64,000 bases of DNA from CAIYTF01 sp963664845 (lineage in GTDB: Bacteria; Bacteroidota; Ignavibacteria; Ignavibacteriales; Ignavibacteriaceae), in the NCBI GenBank assembly GCA_963664845.1, contig OY761615.1:248001-312000 (forward strand), read 5' to 3'. Below the pieces are notes generated by a model, which was not told where the DNA came from, made no database searches, and was given only the letters and a program-made list of their open reading frames with translations. Below are positions 27,376-36,751 of this stretch, in pieces. Made by a program: the position numbers and the translations under genes. Position 1 is the first letter of the stretch. Each line of letters opens with the position of its first letter.

Positions 27376-29016
27376 CTATTTAATCAGCAGTAATTTCTTC
27401 GTCTCGCTGAAATTTCCTGCTTCCAATCGGTAAAAATAAGTCCCGCTGGGAATGGCCGGATTTGCGAACATTACTTCGTAATGCCCCGCAGGTTTTTCTT
27501 CATTAACCAAAGTGGCAACTTTGTTTCCAAGAATATCATACACCGTCAGCGTGACTAGCCCCGGTGCTCCGGTTCGATACCGGATAACCGTAGCAGGATT
27601 GAAAGGATTGGGGTAATTCTCCTCCAATCGAAAACCGTGATCCAGCACAGTCTCTTTCTCCCGTACTAAGGTAACATAGGTTTTCCCGTTGATCTTCACG
27701 TTTTTGAAAATTACATTCTGCGCATATCCCAAATTGTAGTCGGTTCCAATATTGGTAAAGGTACAATCAGTCAATTGTAAATTCGTAACCGGAGAGCGTT
27801 TATAGTCGGCAATATAAATTGCGTAGGGACTTTTACTGCTGGTAACATTCTGTACGAAAATATTGCGGATCACCGGCGTAAAATTTCCCACATCTCCCTC
27901 ATCATACGTCATATCAATATGAATACAACCTTTGGTATCTGAAGTTTCAATAATATTTCTTACAAAAATATTTTCCAGTGTTCCCCCTCTCACCGAGTTG
28001 GTTTTCATCCTCAGCATACTGTAAAGCACAGAACTGCTCATTGTGCAACTGTCAGCATATACGTTTCTGATGCTCCCGCTCATTTCGCTCCCCAGGGTTA
28101 TGCCTCCATGCCCATCCTGCATCTTGCAATTCTTTATAACGATATTCTCACTCGGTACGTTTACCCGCCTGCCATCATCATTCCGCCCCGATTTTATGGC
28201 AATACAATCATCACCGGTGTTGAATAAACAATTGGTGATAAGGACGTCTGAACAACATTCCGGATCACATCCATCATTGTTGGTTCCATGAGTATCGATG
28301 TGAACGTTGCTAATTGTTATGTTTTGAGAGAGAACCGGGTGCAATTCCCACATGGGGGAACGATTGACCGTAATGCTGTCAATCAAAATATTCTTGCAGC
28401 GGTAAAACTCAACAAAGCTGGGTCGCAGATAATGACCATCCCCAAAAATACGTTCCGCAACAGGCTTGTTTTGTGAGGCATAACCGGCCAGCAGAACATT
28501 GTCTGAACCGTATTTACTCTTCCAATCCCACCAAACAGAATTACTCGCCTGCCCATCCAGTTTGCCCCCGCCGGTAAGGGCAATGTTGCTTTCACCATAA
28601 GCGTAAATAAATGGAGAATAATTCATACACTCCACGCCTTCAAAACGGGTGTACACAACCGGCAAAAACTTTGTTTTATCCGTAGTAAATAAAAGTGTTG
28701 CCCCTGGAGAAACGTATAGGTTCACATTACTTTTTAAATATATCGCGCCGGTAAGATAGATCCCCGCCGGAACGGTAACTTTGCCACCGCCGGCTTTGTT
28801 GCACGAATCAATCGCTTTATTAATAGGTACAGTACAATCGGTTGTACCGTTATTCACTGCACCGAAACTTACAATTGAAAAATTCCTATCGGGAAAAACA
28901 GGAGGTATTATTCTTTTCATGATGGAATTGACCGAATCCCAGCTTTGCGCCGGAACCAACTGAGAATAAACCAGGAATATGAAGAAAACACTAAGGGTGC
29001 GTTCAAATTTATTCAT
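27376..29016 (-). CDS. Secreted GH28 (polygalacturonase-like) enzyme with T9SS tail
   Basis: 546 residues: signal peptide (about 1-24, VYSQLVPAQ), a right-handed beta-helix glycoside hydrolase family 28 domain (about 40-450), then a T9SS C-terminal sorting domain (about 460-546) with YPNPFNPATVIRY, SGTYFYRLEAG and a terminal KKLLLIK. GH28 catalytic features are near residue 245 (NNDGCDPE), 268 (DDCIAIKSG), 305 (GHGGITLGS) and 335 (RMKT). Such enzymes hydrolyse pectin-type galacturonans or rhamnogalacturonans outside the cell. Export through the SprA channel encoded at 11381 is the expected route. Exact substrate unknown. Confidence 0.93.
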   Translation of the reverse strand: MNKFERTLSVFFIFLVYSQLVPAQSWDSVNSIMKRIIPPVFPDRNFSIVSFGAVNNGTTDCTVPINKAIDSCNKAGGGKVTVPAGIYLTGAIYLKSNVNLYVSPGATLLFTTDKTKFLPVVYTRFEGVECMNYSPFIYAYGESNIALTGGGKLDGQASNSVWWDWKSKYGSDNVLLAGYASQNKPVAERIFGDGHYLRPSFVEFYRCKNILIDSITVNRSPMWELHPVLSQNITISNVHIDTHGTNNDGCDPECCSDVLITNCLFNTGDDCIAIKSGRNDDGRRVNVPSENIVIKNCKMQDGHGGITLGSEMSGSIRNVYADSCTMSSSVLYSMLRMKTNSVRGGTLENIFVRNIIETSDTKGCIHIDMTYDEGDVGNFTPVIRNIFVQNVTSSKSPYAIYIADYKRSPVTNLQLTDCTFTNIGTDYNLGYAQNVIFKNVKINGKTYVTLVREKETVLDHGFRLEENYPNPFNPATVIRYRTGAPGLVTLTVYDILGNKVATLVNEEKPAGHYEVMFANPAIPSGTYFYRLEAGNFSETKKLLLIK

Positions 29017-29348
29017 TATAACTATTCTTTGTAATTCATTGATAAGGTTATTTGACCAGTCAAAGGACGCATTTCAAGATGTAGAATAAACGTTTAAGTA
29101 AAATAGTGCTTTTTTGTTTAATACAGCTGTCTCATCCGGCTTTCATGCAAGAAACTGGTATAAAACGCTGCGACTGGTTTTAAATAGTTGAAATAATGGA
29201 TATAAGTGGTTCTTTCACACCAAATAGTGGATATGGTGCTCCATCCTGTATGGCACGTTTTTGCTCTCACTGCGTTTAATTCCCGGTGAATGAGCAGATA
29301 CGGAACCAACGGAACCATAGCCTGTGGAGTCCCTGGGCTGCCACAGAT
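29017..29348. other. Intergenic region between GH28 and hybrid kinase genes
   Basis: 332 bases between two minus-strand genes. It should contain the GH28 promoter and the end of the hybrid-kinase transcript. I see no hairpin with a clear T tract and no convincing gene; a short minus-strand frame here lacks a ribosome-binding site and any family resemblance. Confidence 0.4.
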
Positions 29349-31319
29349 TCAGGAAATCGTTGTTAGAATCTCACTAACCAATGACGTGATTTCCTTTTTG
29401 ACAAACGGTTTGGAAATATAATGGGTGCATCCCGCTTCCAGAAATTCCTCTTTGTCCCCTATCATGGCGTACGCTGTTATTGCCACAACGGGAATATCCT
29501 GATACCCATCCAACTCCCTTATTTGCCTGGTTAATTGAAGGCCATTCAACCCTTTGCCCAAATTTATATCCATAAGTATCAATCTGAACTCATTCTCGTG
29601 AACTGCTTTCAAAGCTTTGGCAGGGGTGTCTGCCACAACGATCCTGCAAATTTTATTTAGATATATCTTAACCAGATCTACCGAAATTGGATCGTCCTCA
29701 ACATACAGAATCCTGGGAAGACCGATTGCTCCGTCTTCATCCGTTTCTTGTGAATCGGGCACAGTGCCATCATTGTTCTTCATTGATGTTCCCCTTAGTG
29801 GTGAGTGATTTATGGGTAACGCAACGGTAAATACTGACCCTTTTCCTTCTTCGCTTTCTACCCAAATGCGCCCATTTAGTTTTTTTACAAATCGTTTTGC
29901 GATGCTTAAACCCAAACCCGTCCCTTCAAAATTTCTCCCAATCCCTTCGCTTGCCTGCCTGAATTCATCCCAGATCAAACTTTGCCGGTCACTTGGTATA
30001 CCGATACCCGTGTCCGCTACCTGAATTTGAACCTCATTTTGGATTTCGTCCTTGATGATGGAAATGGTAATGCTGCCTTTATGCGTAAATTTGATCGCAT
30101 TGTTTACCAGATTCGTGATGATCTGGCGAAGCATCTCTTTATCAGTGGAACACACACATTGTTCATCAAAGAATCGTGTTTGCAGCAAAATTCCCTTTTT
30201 GGATGCAGTAATGTCAAACAGATCCTGAATCTCCCTCGTCATTTCAATAATGTCAATCATTGAATTCTCAACATCAATTTTCTCCGATTCCAGTTTGGAA
30301 ACCTGCAAAATCAGATTGAGTGTTTCCATCAACCGGTTGGCGCTCTGATGAATAATTCTGATCATCGTGCTTACTTCTTCTTCTCTGACCAGTTCCTTTA
30401 GCAATTCCGTATACCCCAGAATTCCTATCATTGGGGTTCGAAGTTCATGGCTCATGTTAGCAAAAAAACTCGATTTTACGCGGTTCATCTCTTCGGCTTT
30501 TTCTTTCGCCTTTATCAGTTCTTCCTCAGTGTGCTTTCGGATTGAGATATCACGAATAATAACCTGGAAGGCCTTTTCATTCTGATAGACTATCGGAGCA
30601 GCAATAAGTTCAACATCAATAGAAGTGCCATCTGCTTTTATCAATTTTTCTTCAAGCAGATCTGAGTCCTCTCCTTGCTCCAGAAGTTCAAGTCGTTCGG
30701 AAATTTTCTTCTGCGATTCCGGATGCACAAATTCCATAATGGATCTGCCAATGATACTCTCGGAATCAGGTATTCCGGATAGCTTGACGGCGGCCATATT
30801 CACATATTTTATTATACCGTTTGAAAACACTGCCAGCCCGTCAGGTGACTGCTCAACAAGCCTACGGTATTGGGTTTCAGATTCCAAAATCTTACGGTCC
30901 ATTTCCTTGCGTTCTATCGCATAGGAAATAGCCCGCGTCATCAGGTTACAGTCAATTTTCCCTTTCACCAGAAAATCCTGCGCCCCCGCTTGAATGGCTT
31001 TTTTTGCTAAATCATAATTGGTATTTCCGGTGAGAATAATTATCGGATGTGAAGGCGCAAAAGTCTGCACCTTTTCAATGGTGTCAACACCCTTGCTGTC
31101 GGGAAGTGAAAGGTCCACCAATAATATGTCAAAGGTCTTACCGTTCAGTAAACTGAGACCATCATGAATATTTTCTCTTGAGGTCACCGTGAAGGTAATA
31201 TCTTCCGATTCGGCAAGGATCTCCTTAATTAAAAGGACATCGCCGGGATTATCTTCAATTAATAAAACCGATAAATGTTGCTTTACCATTGTTTTTTCTG
31301 AACCATTTCCGTAGCTCAT
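29349..31319 (-). CDS. Hybrid histidine kinase (REC-PAS-HisKA-HATPase-REC)
   Basis: 656 residues without membrane helices, so cytoplasmic. Order: receiver (about 12-130; VLLIEDNPGD, DILLVDLSLPDS), PAS (about 150-265), HisKA with FFANMSHELRTPMIGILGY (about 290-310), HATPase (about 395-505; DTGIGIP, GTGLGLSIA), and a C-terminal receiver (about 535-653; YVEDDPIS, LILMDINLG, ISKPF). An ATG at 31319 follows the small response regulator gene by 33 bases. With two receivers flanking the kinase it probably takes input from the upstream kinase or regulator and passes phosphate on. Third gene of a sensor operon. Confidence 0.92.
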   Translation of the reverse strand: MSYGNGSEKTMVKQHLSVLLIEDNPGDVLLIKEILAESEDITFTVTSRENIHDGLSLLNGKTFDILLVDLSLPDSKGVDTIEKVQTFAPSHPIIILTGNTNYDLAKKAIQAGAQDFLVKGKIDCNLMTRAISYAIERKEMDRKILESETQYRRLVEQSPDGLAVFSNGIIKYVNMAAVKLSGIPDSESIIGRSIMEFVHPESQKKISERLELLEQGEDSDLLEEKLIKADGTSIDVELIAAPIVYQNEKAFQVIIRDISIRKHTEEELIKAKEKAEEMNRVKSSFFANMSHELRTPMIGILGYTELLKELVREEEVSTMIRIIHQSANRLMETLNLILQVSKLESEKIDVENSMIDIIEMTREIQDLFDITASKKGILLQTRFFDEQCVCSTDKEMLRQIITNLVNNAIKFTHKGSITISIIKDEIQNEVQIQVADTGIGIPSDRQSLIWDEFRQASEGIGRNFEGTGLGLSIAKRFVKKLNGRIWVESEEGKGSVFTVALPINHSPLRGTSMKNNDGTVPDSQETDEDGAIGLPRILYVEDDPISVDLVKIYLNKICRIVVADTPAKALKAVHENEFRLILMDINLGKGLNGLQLTRQIRELDGYQDIPVVAITAYAMIGDKEEFLEAGCTHYISKPFVKKEITSLVSEILTTIS

Positions 31320-31352
31320 GCTACCTGTTTTAGATTTAATCCGCTAGTTGTC

Positions 31353-31799
31353 TTAATCTGGAAGTTTGACAACTGTAAACCAAAATTGTTCGATGGATTT
31401 GACAATAGTGATAAACTGATCAAAATCCAGCGGTTTGGTTATGTAACAATTTGCATGCAAATCGTATGATTTCACAATATCTTCCTCTGCTTTGGAGGAG
31501 GTGAGAATTACCACCGGGATCCGTTTTAAATTCTCATCTTGCTTTATGACCTGAAGCACTTGCCTGCCGTCACGCACGGGTAAGTTTAAATCAAGAATTA
31601 TAATATCCGGACGTATCGCCGTGCTGTAAGCATTGCGTTTATACAGGAAATCCAGAGCTTCCAAACCATTTTCCACTGTAAAAAGATTGACGAACATTTT
31701 CGTCTCTGATAACGCCTCCTGAGTAAGTTTAACATCACCCGGATTGTCTTCAACAAGCAGAACATTCACCGGTGGATAACCATTTCCATAATTTGCCAT
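31353..31799 (-). CDS. Single-domain response regulator (Rcp1/CheY type)
   Basis: 148 residues, one receiver domain and no output domain: VLLVEDNPGDVKLTQEAL (acidic pocket), phospho-acceptor Asp in IIILDLNLPVRDG, VVILTSS, and CYITKPLDFDQF with the conserved Lys. The long insertion after the first helix and the LVEDNPGD start are typical of the Rcp1 type that pairs with phytochrome-like kinases. A longer frame opens upstream (to 32033) but overlaps the kinase gene; the ATG at 31799, 4 bases after that gene ends, fits the domain start. It probably relays phosphate between the flanking kinases. Confidence 0.9.
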   Translation of the reverse strand: MANYGNGYPPVNVLLVEDNPGDVKLTQEALSETKMFVNLFTVENGLEALDFLYKRNAYSTAIRPDIIILDLNLPVRDGRQVLQVIKQDENLKRIPVVILTSSKAEEDIVKSYDLHANCYITKPLDFDQFITIVKSIEQFWFTVVKLPD

Positions 31800-31803
31800 A
31801 CTA

Positions 31804-34263
31804 TCATTCCTTTCCAGATAACGTAAAATAGAATACTGTCCCATGCGGCTGATTTGAGTCCACCCAGATCTTTCCGCCATGGCGTTCGACAATTTTTTTG
31901 CATATCGCCAACCCAATTCCCGTCCCGGGATATTGCTTTGCAGAGTGAAGCCGTTCAAAAATTTCAAATATCCTTTCGTGATGTTCCGCAGCAATTCCGA
32001 TACCATTGTCCCGCACACAGAATTCCCACTCATTACCCTTTTTCTCCGCAGAAATATGGATAAGCGGTGTATCTGTCCCCTTATATTTTATGGCATTGTC
32101 AATAAGATTTTGGAACAACCGAATCAGTTGGTTTTCATCACCCATCACTGTCGGCAGCTCATCGTTGGTAATCAACGCATGATTCTCTTCTATTTTTTTG
32201 CTCAGATTCAATATGCTTTTTCCAAGGGCCACGCTCGAACTGATCTCACCAAGCGCCACACCCTTTCTGGTCACTCGTGAATAATCAAGCAGATCGTTTA
32301 TCAACACCTGCATTCGGGTTGCCCCGCTCACTGCGTAATGAATATATTCATCGGCATCGGCACCCAATTTGCCTGAATATTTTTTTGCGAGCAACTGCGT
32401 AAAACTTGACACCATACGCAAAGGTTCCTGCAAATCGTGTGAGGCTACATACGCAAATTGTTCAAGCTCTTTATTCGACTGTTCCAATCGCTGTATGGAG
32501 AGTTTTATCTCATCTTCAGCACGCTTCCGTTCCGAGATATCGCGCACCGCACTCATGCGTAAACGCTTTCCACCAAGAATAATATGCTTCGCCCGCACTT
32601 CAGCAGGAAATGTAGTCCCATCCTTTCTGAGGGCTACATGCTCATAAACTCCTTCCCGTCCTTCCTTCAGCGCTGCAGCCACAACATCCAAGGATTGCGG
32701 AGAAACAAAAGTGGCAACAGGAGTGCCAATTATTTCTTCCAATTCATAACCATACATTTCGGCATATTGATTGTTGACATCGCGTATTTTCCCATCCTCA
32801 ACAATGGCCAAACCTTCAAACGTTGCTTCCGATAAGGTTTTAAGACGACTCTCGCTCTCCGCCAATTGTTTTTCAAACTTCTTACGCTCACTTATATCCA
32901 TGAAAATAGTTGCGAACATATTGGGCCCGGGCGAGGTAACAGAAATTTTAAAATAACGGTCCAGCCCTTCATAATAGGTCTCAAATAAGTATGGAATTCC
33001 TGTCCTCGCGACATTGACAAATTCATCGAAAAACGGAGGAGGAGATGTATGATAGATTTCTGATCCCAATAAACCTTTTACCTTTTCTGGAGACATTCCA
33101 GTGTGCTTTTCATAGGCAGGGTTAATTTCGAAAATCCGGTAGTCAATGGCATTGTTGTTTTTATCAAAAACCACTTCATGAAGTGCAACCCCTTCACTCA
33201 TCGAATTGAACATTGCACTGAATTTGAACTCACTCTCAGACAGTTTTTTTTCAGCGTGCTGCTTTGCAAGCTCACTTTTTAAGAGCAGGGCATTTTGGTT
33301 TTTTTGATAATTTTTCCAATACAGAATGATCACCAGGCTGAGTGATAAAAGCAGGATAAACTCGGTCGGAATGATATACATTGCCCGCTGATTTATCCTG
33401 GCAACTTCCTCGTCCCTGTCTATCTTTGTCACAACAACCCATGGTGTGTTTGGCACACGTTTTATCGCTCCCAGAACCGCTTGGTGGCGATAATCATATC
33501 CTGTTGTGACACCCTCAAACCCATTTAAGCCTTTCACTGCCAAGACCGAAGTATCCGTCATCGGTATCTGCAATAATAACGCGGTATTCTTCTGGTGCCG
33601 TAATTCATTCAGATATATGGCTTTCCCGTCACGCTCCTCCGTCAATAGCGTTTCTGCGGATTTGCTTGTGGCGGGAAATGCTTTTATTAATGGGAATAGA
33701 GCTTTTTGTGGGTCAATAGTCAGAAGAACTACTCCGATAATAGCATCTTCATACTTCAAAGGGATCACCAAATCAAGATGTATTAACCCTGTTGAACTAT
33801 GCGAATGAATGTCTGAAAGAATTATTATCCGCTCGGTAACGGCTTCACCAATCATCATCCGCAGGTTATCGTGCAAATAATCCGGCTTTGAATTTGCTGA
33901 AATCAGCTCGTTTCCCTGAATATCAGTCAGGAGCACCGTCTCATAGGTTGAAACAAAATTGTCTTTGAGATAGCTGCTGAGTCTTGCCTTTGCTCGTTCA
34001 TCTGAACGGTTTTTGCGCCAGGTATTGAAATCATAAATAAAGGAGGAGTTTTCCATGATGGACCGGCCATCCAGGATTCTTTCATCCCGCCAGGAGGTGA
34101 TTTGATCAACTTTAAGGTTAACAATGCTGGTCAGCTGCTCCTTATAACCAGCTTCGACTTCATTTTTCTGCGAAACATACACGTAGGACCCTATCAGGCT
34201 CATGCCAATGAAAAGAAAAACAATAACCAGAATTGGTGTCCAAAGTTTGTTGCTAAGAGCCAA
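31804..34263 (-). CDS. dCache-PAS-PAS sensor histidine kinase
   Basis: 819 residues. A membrane helix (about 8-30), a large periplasmic dCache-like sensor domain (about 35-290), and a second helix (about 292-313) are followed by two PAS domains (about 340-460 and 470-590). The HisKA domain is of the phytochrome-like type (FAYVASHDLQEPLRMVSSF), and the HATPase region has DNGIGI and PGTGIGLAICKKIVERHGG. It would sense an extracytoplasmic small molecule, as dCache domains usually do. The first gene of the operon with the Rcp1-like regulator and the hybrid kinase. Starts ATG at 34263. Confidence 0.93.
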   Translation of the reverse strand: MALSNKLWTPILVIVFLFIGMSLIGSYVYVSQKNEVEAGYKEQLTSIVNLKVDQITSWRDERILDGRSIMENSSFIYDFNTWRKNRSDERAKARLSSYLKDNFVSTYETVLLTDIQGNELISANSKPDYLHDNLRMMIGEAVTERIIILSDIHSHSSTGLIHLDLVIPLKYEDAIIGVVLLTIDPQKALFPLIKAFPATSKSAETLLTEERDGKAIYLNELRHQKNTALLLQIPMTDTSVLAVKGLNGFEGVTTGYDYRHQAVLGAIKRVPNTPWVVVTKIDRDEEVARINQRAMYIIPTEFILLLSLSLVIILYWKNYQKNQNALLLKSELAKQHAEKKLSESEFKFSAMFNSMSEGVALHEVVFDKNNNAIDYRIFEINPAYEKHTGMSPEKVKGLLGSEIYHTSPPPFFDEFVNVARTGIPYLFETYYEGLDRYFKISVTSPGPNMFATIFMDISERKKFEKQLAESESRLKTLSEATFEGLAIVEDGKIRDVNNQYAEMYGYELEEIIGTPVATFVSPQSLDVVAAALKEGREGVYEHVALRKDGTTFPAEVRAKHIILGGKRLRMSAVRDISERKRAEDEIKLSIQRLEQSNKELEQFAYVASHDLQEPLRMVSSFTQLLAKKYSGKLGADADEYIHYAVSGATRMQVLINDLLDYSRVTRKGVALGEISSSVALGKSILNLSKKIEENHALITNDELPTVMGDENQLIRLFQNLIDNAIKYKGTDTPLIHISAEKKGNEWEFCVRDNGIGIAAEHHERIFEIFERLHSAKQYPGTGIGLAICKKIVERHGGKIWVDSNQPHGTVFYFTLSGKE

Positions 34264-34587
34264 CGGTAACCTGCTTCTTTAACTTGAAAAAGACCTAACT
34301 ATCTGTATCATACAATCGAAAATTCACATAATTAGTTGAGCCTGAATAGATATTGCCTTTCGATGGAATTCATGTTCACTTCGCAGCGCCGTCAAACAGC
34401 CTTCGTTTAGCGCCTCCCTAAAATCGAACTTTTCATCCGTTTCCCCTTATTCAGACTCGTATTTCATTTCTCACAGTTTCAAAATAATCACAATATTCCA
34501 GCCGTTCAACAAAAATAAATCAGTAATTGCTCCGATTTTCTTAATTTTGGTATCAAGAGTTAATAATACCGAAAGGCCGGACTTCAA
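34264..34587. other. Divergent intergenic region
   Basis: 324 bases between the divergently transcribed dCache kinase (-) and lipoprotein (+) genes, so both promoters should lie here. I can see no clear promoter box, operator repeat or RNA element. The short minus-strand frame at 34471-34704 mostly overlaps the lipoprotein gene and is not supported. Confidence 0.4.
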
Positions 34588-34935
34588 ATGAGCATAAAAC
34601 GAATAAAAGGACTCACCGCAATTGCTGCGTTGTCTATACCTCTCTTTATCCTGTGCGGGTGTAATGAGGACGAAGAACAAAAGGAACCACCAAAACTTAA
34701 CCACAAAAATGCCGTAGAATACTACGTCACCACCACCAGGGAGAACAACCTTTTGGTCATCACCACAAAAAAGGACATTTACAGCAATTTTAAGCTTCTG
34801 TCTTCAACCACAACAAAAGATACTCTCCCGGATCTTGGTACCGAATTGGTTAGCACTGAGGATGACGATGGAAATCAGATTCAAAAAAATGAACCCATTG
34901 CCTATGATATCTACTTTCATTCGGAGCGAAAATGA
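34588..34935 (+). CDS. Small lipoprotein of unknown function
   Basis: 115 residues. A lipoprotein signal peptide ends in a lipobox LCGC with the modified Cys at about residue 29, followed by an acidic stretch (NEDEEQKE). The mature part has two-strand-like segments (VEYYVTTTRENNLLVITTKK) and no recognised domain. The stop codon overlaps the ATG of the next gene (ATGA at 34932-34935), so the two are translationally coupled. Its role must be linked with the downstream ATP-grasp enzyme by context only. Confidence 0.8.
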   Translation: MSIKRIKGLTAIAALSIPLFILCGCNEDEEQKEPPKLNHKNAVEYYVTTTRENNLLVITTKKDIYSNFKLLSSTTTKDTLPDLGTELVSTEDDDGNQIQKNEPIAYDIYFHSERK

Positions 34936-35294
34936 AAAAATCAGGCATCGTCACTCTGGTTCTGGTGACCTCGCTTTCCTTTTTTGGCTGCCACAAAAAA
35001 GAAAAAAAACAGCCTGATGAATGGTCAGTTCAAACTGATACAGAGAATCAGGGAGTGGTGCAAAACTATCAGGGAGGAAGCCATGTTAGTCCATTCTTTT
35101 GGTATTGGGTAATGTCACGCGGTGGCAGTGGCTACCGGTATTATGGGCGTGATAACTATTCAACATTTCGCACTTCCTCACGTTCCTTTGGCGCCCATTC
35201 TCTTACCGGCGGGAGAAGTGTTGTATCGCATTCATCCGGTATTATGCGAGGCGGATTTGGAGCCTCCGGCCATGGAATTGGAATTTCCGGATGA
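34932..35294 (+). CDS. Gly/Ser-rich lipoprotein (YgiB/DUF1190-like context)
   Basis: 120 residues. The signal peptide ends with a lipobox SFFGC, followed by KKEKKQ. The rest is low complexity: Tyr, Arg, Ser and Gly rich (RGGSGYRYYGRDNYS, SHSSGIMRGGFGASGHGIG). This composition and its position before a glutathionylspermidine-synthase-like gene resemble the E. coli YgiB-YgiC arrangement, where YgiB is a DUF1190 lipoprotein. Similarity is by composition and context, not by clear alignment. Both ends overlap the neighbours by 4 bases. Confidence 0.75.
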   Translation: MKKSGIVTLVLVTSLSFFGCHKKEKKQPDEWSVQTDTENQGVVQNYQGGSHVSPFFWYWVMSRGGSGYRYYGRDNYSTFRTSSRSFGAHSLTGGRSVVSHSSGIMRGGFGASGHGIGISG

Positions 35295-36454
35295 AAAGAA
35301 TTACGGTATCACCAAGACAGGATTGGGTGGAAAAAGTCGAATCTCTGGGCTTTACCTTCCACTCACTTGATAATCTCTACTGGGATGAATCAGTGGCATA
35401 TGAATTCTCCATGGGAGAAATTCTTAAGCTGGAGCAGGCAACAAATCAGCTTCACGAAATGTGCCTGGAAGCCATACAACATATTATCGATAAAGACCTT
35501 TTTGCCAGATTCGGCATAACCGATGAAGTGAAAGCTTTGATACTCCAATCGTGGGATGACGATCTTCCCAGTATCTATGGCAGATTCGATTTCGGCTATA
35601 ATCCAAATGAACCTGCTGACCGCCAAATAAAATTATTGGAGTATAATGCTGATACGCCAACAAGCCTCTTCGAGGCCGGGGTTGTTCAGTGGCACTGGCT
35701 GCAGGATTTTAATTCCAACTTTGACCAGTTTAACTCTGTTCATGAAAAACTCATTGCCTATTGGAAATATCTCATTCCCTATCTGAAAAAATCCGGCACA
35801 CTCCATTTTGCCTGCCTGGGAGAGAACATTGAAGACCTGACAACTACCGAATATCTTAGAGACACCGCCATTCAGGCAGGAATCGAAACTAAATTGCTTT
35901 TTATGGAGCAAATTGGCTTTGAACCTGAATCCGGGATCTATTTTGATATGGATGACGTACAGATCGACAATATGTTTAAACTTTACCCGTGGGAGTGGCT
36001 TAATATAGAAGAATTTGCAGAGGGATTGTTCAACAATCCCGAATCCCCCTGTTTTATCGAACCGGCCTGGAAACAACTGCTTTCCAACAAAATGATACTG
36101 GTCATTTTGTGGGAAATGTTCCCCTATCACCCACTGTTGCTGCCTGCCTACGAAACGCAAACACCACTTGCCGATGTGAGCAAAGACTACATTTCCAAAC
36201 CCACCTTGGGCCGGGAAGGCAGTAATATGTCCATAATAAAACAAGGTAAGGTGATTGAGTCAACCGATGGAATTTACGAAGAAAACAAAATGGTGTTTCA
36301 GCAATTGTTCACTATTCCCGGATTTGAGGGGAATTACCCTGTTATTGGGTCATGGGTAATTGGCGGTGAAGCAGCCGGTATGGGAATTCGTGAAACTAAT
36401 TCGCTCATTACAAACAATACCAGCAGGTTTGTACCCCATTATATCAAACCGTAA
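35291..36454 (+). CDS. Glutathionylspermidine-synthase-like ATP-grasp protein
   Basis: 387 residues of the GSP-synthase/YgiC/YjfC ATP-grasp family. Markers are YWDESVAYEFS, the LLEYNADTPTSLFEAGVVQWHW motif (near 115-138), IEPAWKQLLSNKMILVILWEMFPYHPLLLPA, SKPTLGREGSNM and the C-terminal SWVIGGEAAGMGIRE. The family forms amide bonds with polyamines or peptides in characterised members; YgiC-type proteins do not have a settled substrate. The start ATG overlaps the previous stop (ATGA), third of a tightly coupled trio. The nucleotide-binding lysines and acidic metal ligands appear retained, but the substrate is undefined. Confidence 0.9.
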   Translation: MKRITVSPRQDWVEKVESLGFTFHSLDNLYWDESVAYEFSMGEILKLEQATNQLHEMCLEAIQHIIDKDLFARFGITDEVKALILQSWDDDLPSIYGRFDFGYNPNEPADRQIKLLEYNADTPTSLFEAGVVQWHWLQDFNSNFDQFNSVHEKLIAYWKYLIPYLKKSGTLHFACLGENIEDLTTTEYLRDTAIQAGIETKLLFMEQIGFEPESGIYFDMDDVQIDNMFKLYPWEWLNIEEFAEGLFNNPESPCFIEPAWKQLLSNKMILVILWEMFPYHPLLLPAYETQTPLADVSKDYISKPTLGREGSNMSIIKQGKVIESTDGIYEENKMVFQQLFTIPGFEGNYPVIGSWVIGGEAAGMGIRETNSLITNNTSRFVPHYIKP

Positions 36455-36559
36455 AACGTTAGTCAAGTATGATTGGAGTACGAAAAGGGATTAGGCTTTC
36501 ATACAGGCCGAATTTCTATTCACTGAAATCAGTTCAAATGCGTGTCATCTGCCTATGGC

Positions 36560-36685
36560 GGTTGTCGCATAATGTATCTCGCGCAGAGTACAGATTTGTA
36601 AAGCTGTGTTTACAGGCGCTGATCGTAAGATTGCTTCGCCCGAGACGGGCTGCAATGCCTTAACCTCAGTTATGCGACACCAACC
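36560..36685. repeat. Small inverted-repeat element (MITE-like)
   Basis: A 126-bp stretch bounded by inverted arms: GGTTGTCGCATAA on the left (36560-36572) and, inverted, GGTTG(G)TGTCGCATAA on the right (36670-36685). The exact 10-base match is TGTCGCATAA. Inside lie an interrupted palindrome TGTAAA/TTTACA (36597-36614) and a GC-rich hairpin (36630-36656; ATTGC and GCCCG arms). There is no real open frame. No target-site duplication is obvious. It is compatible with a miniature transposable element or a structured insertion; family unknown. Confidence 0.5.
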
Positions 36686-36751
36686 AACGGAATCCCACGC
36701 TGCTAGGCGCCTACCCTTTTATATTATTATACAGCCTTATAAATGCAACCG

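Noticed and set aside
31800..32033. N-terminal extension of the small response regulator
   Set aside because: The extra 78 codons overlap the kinase gene in another frame; the ATG at 31799 fits the receiver domain start.
36469..36663. Plus-strand 64-codon frame
   Set aside because: Lies inside the inverted-repeat element, has no family resemblance and reads through a hairpin; most likely not coding.
36560..36685. dif-like or integron attC-like site
   Set aside because: The left arm shares CGCATAATGTAT with the E. coli dif centre, but the right half of dif is absent. The outer boxes are loosely attC-like (GCATAAT and GTTATGC), yet the inner L boxes do not pair. I therefore report only an inverted-repeat element.
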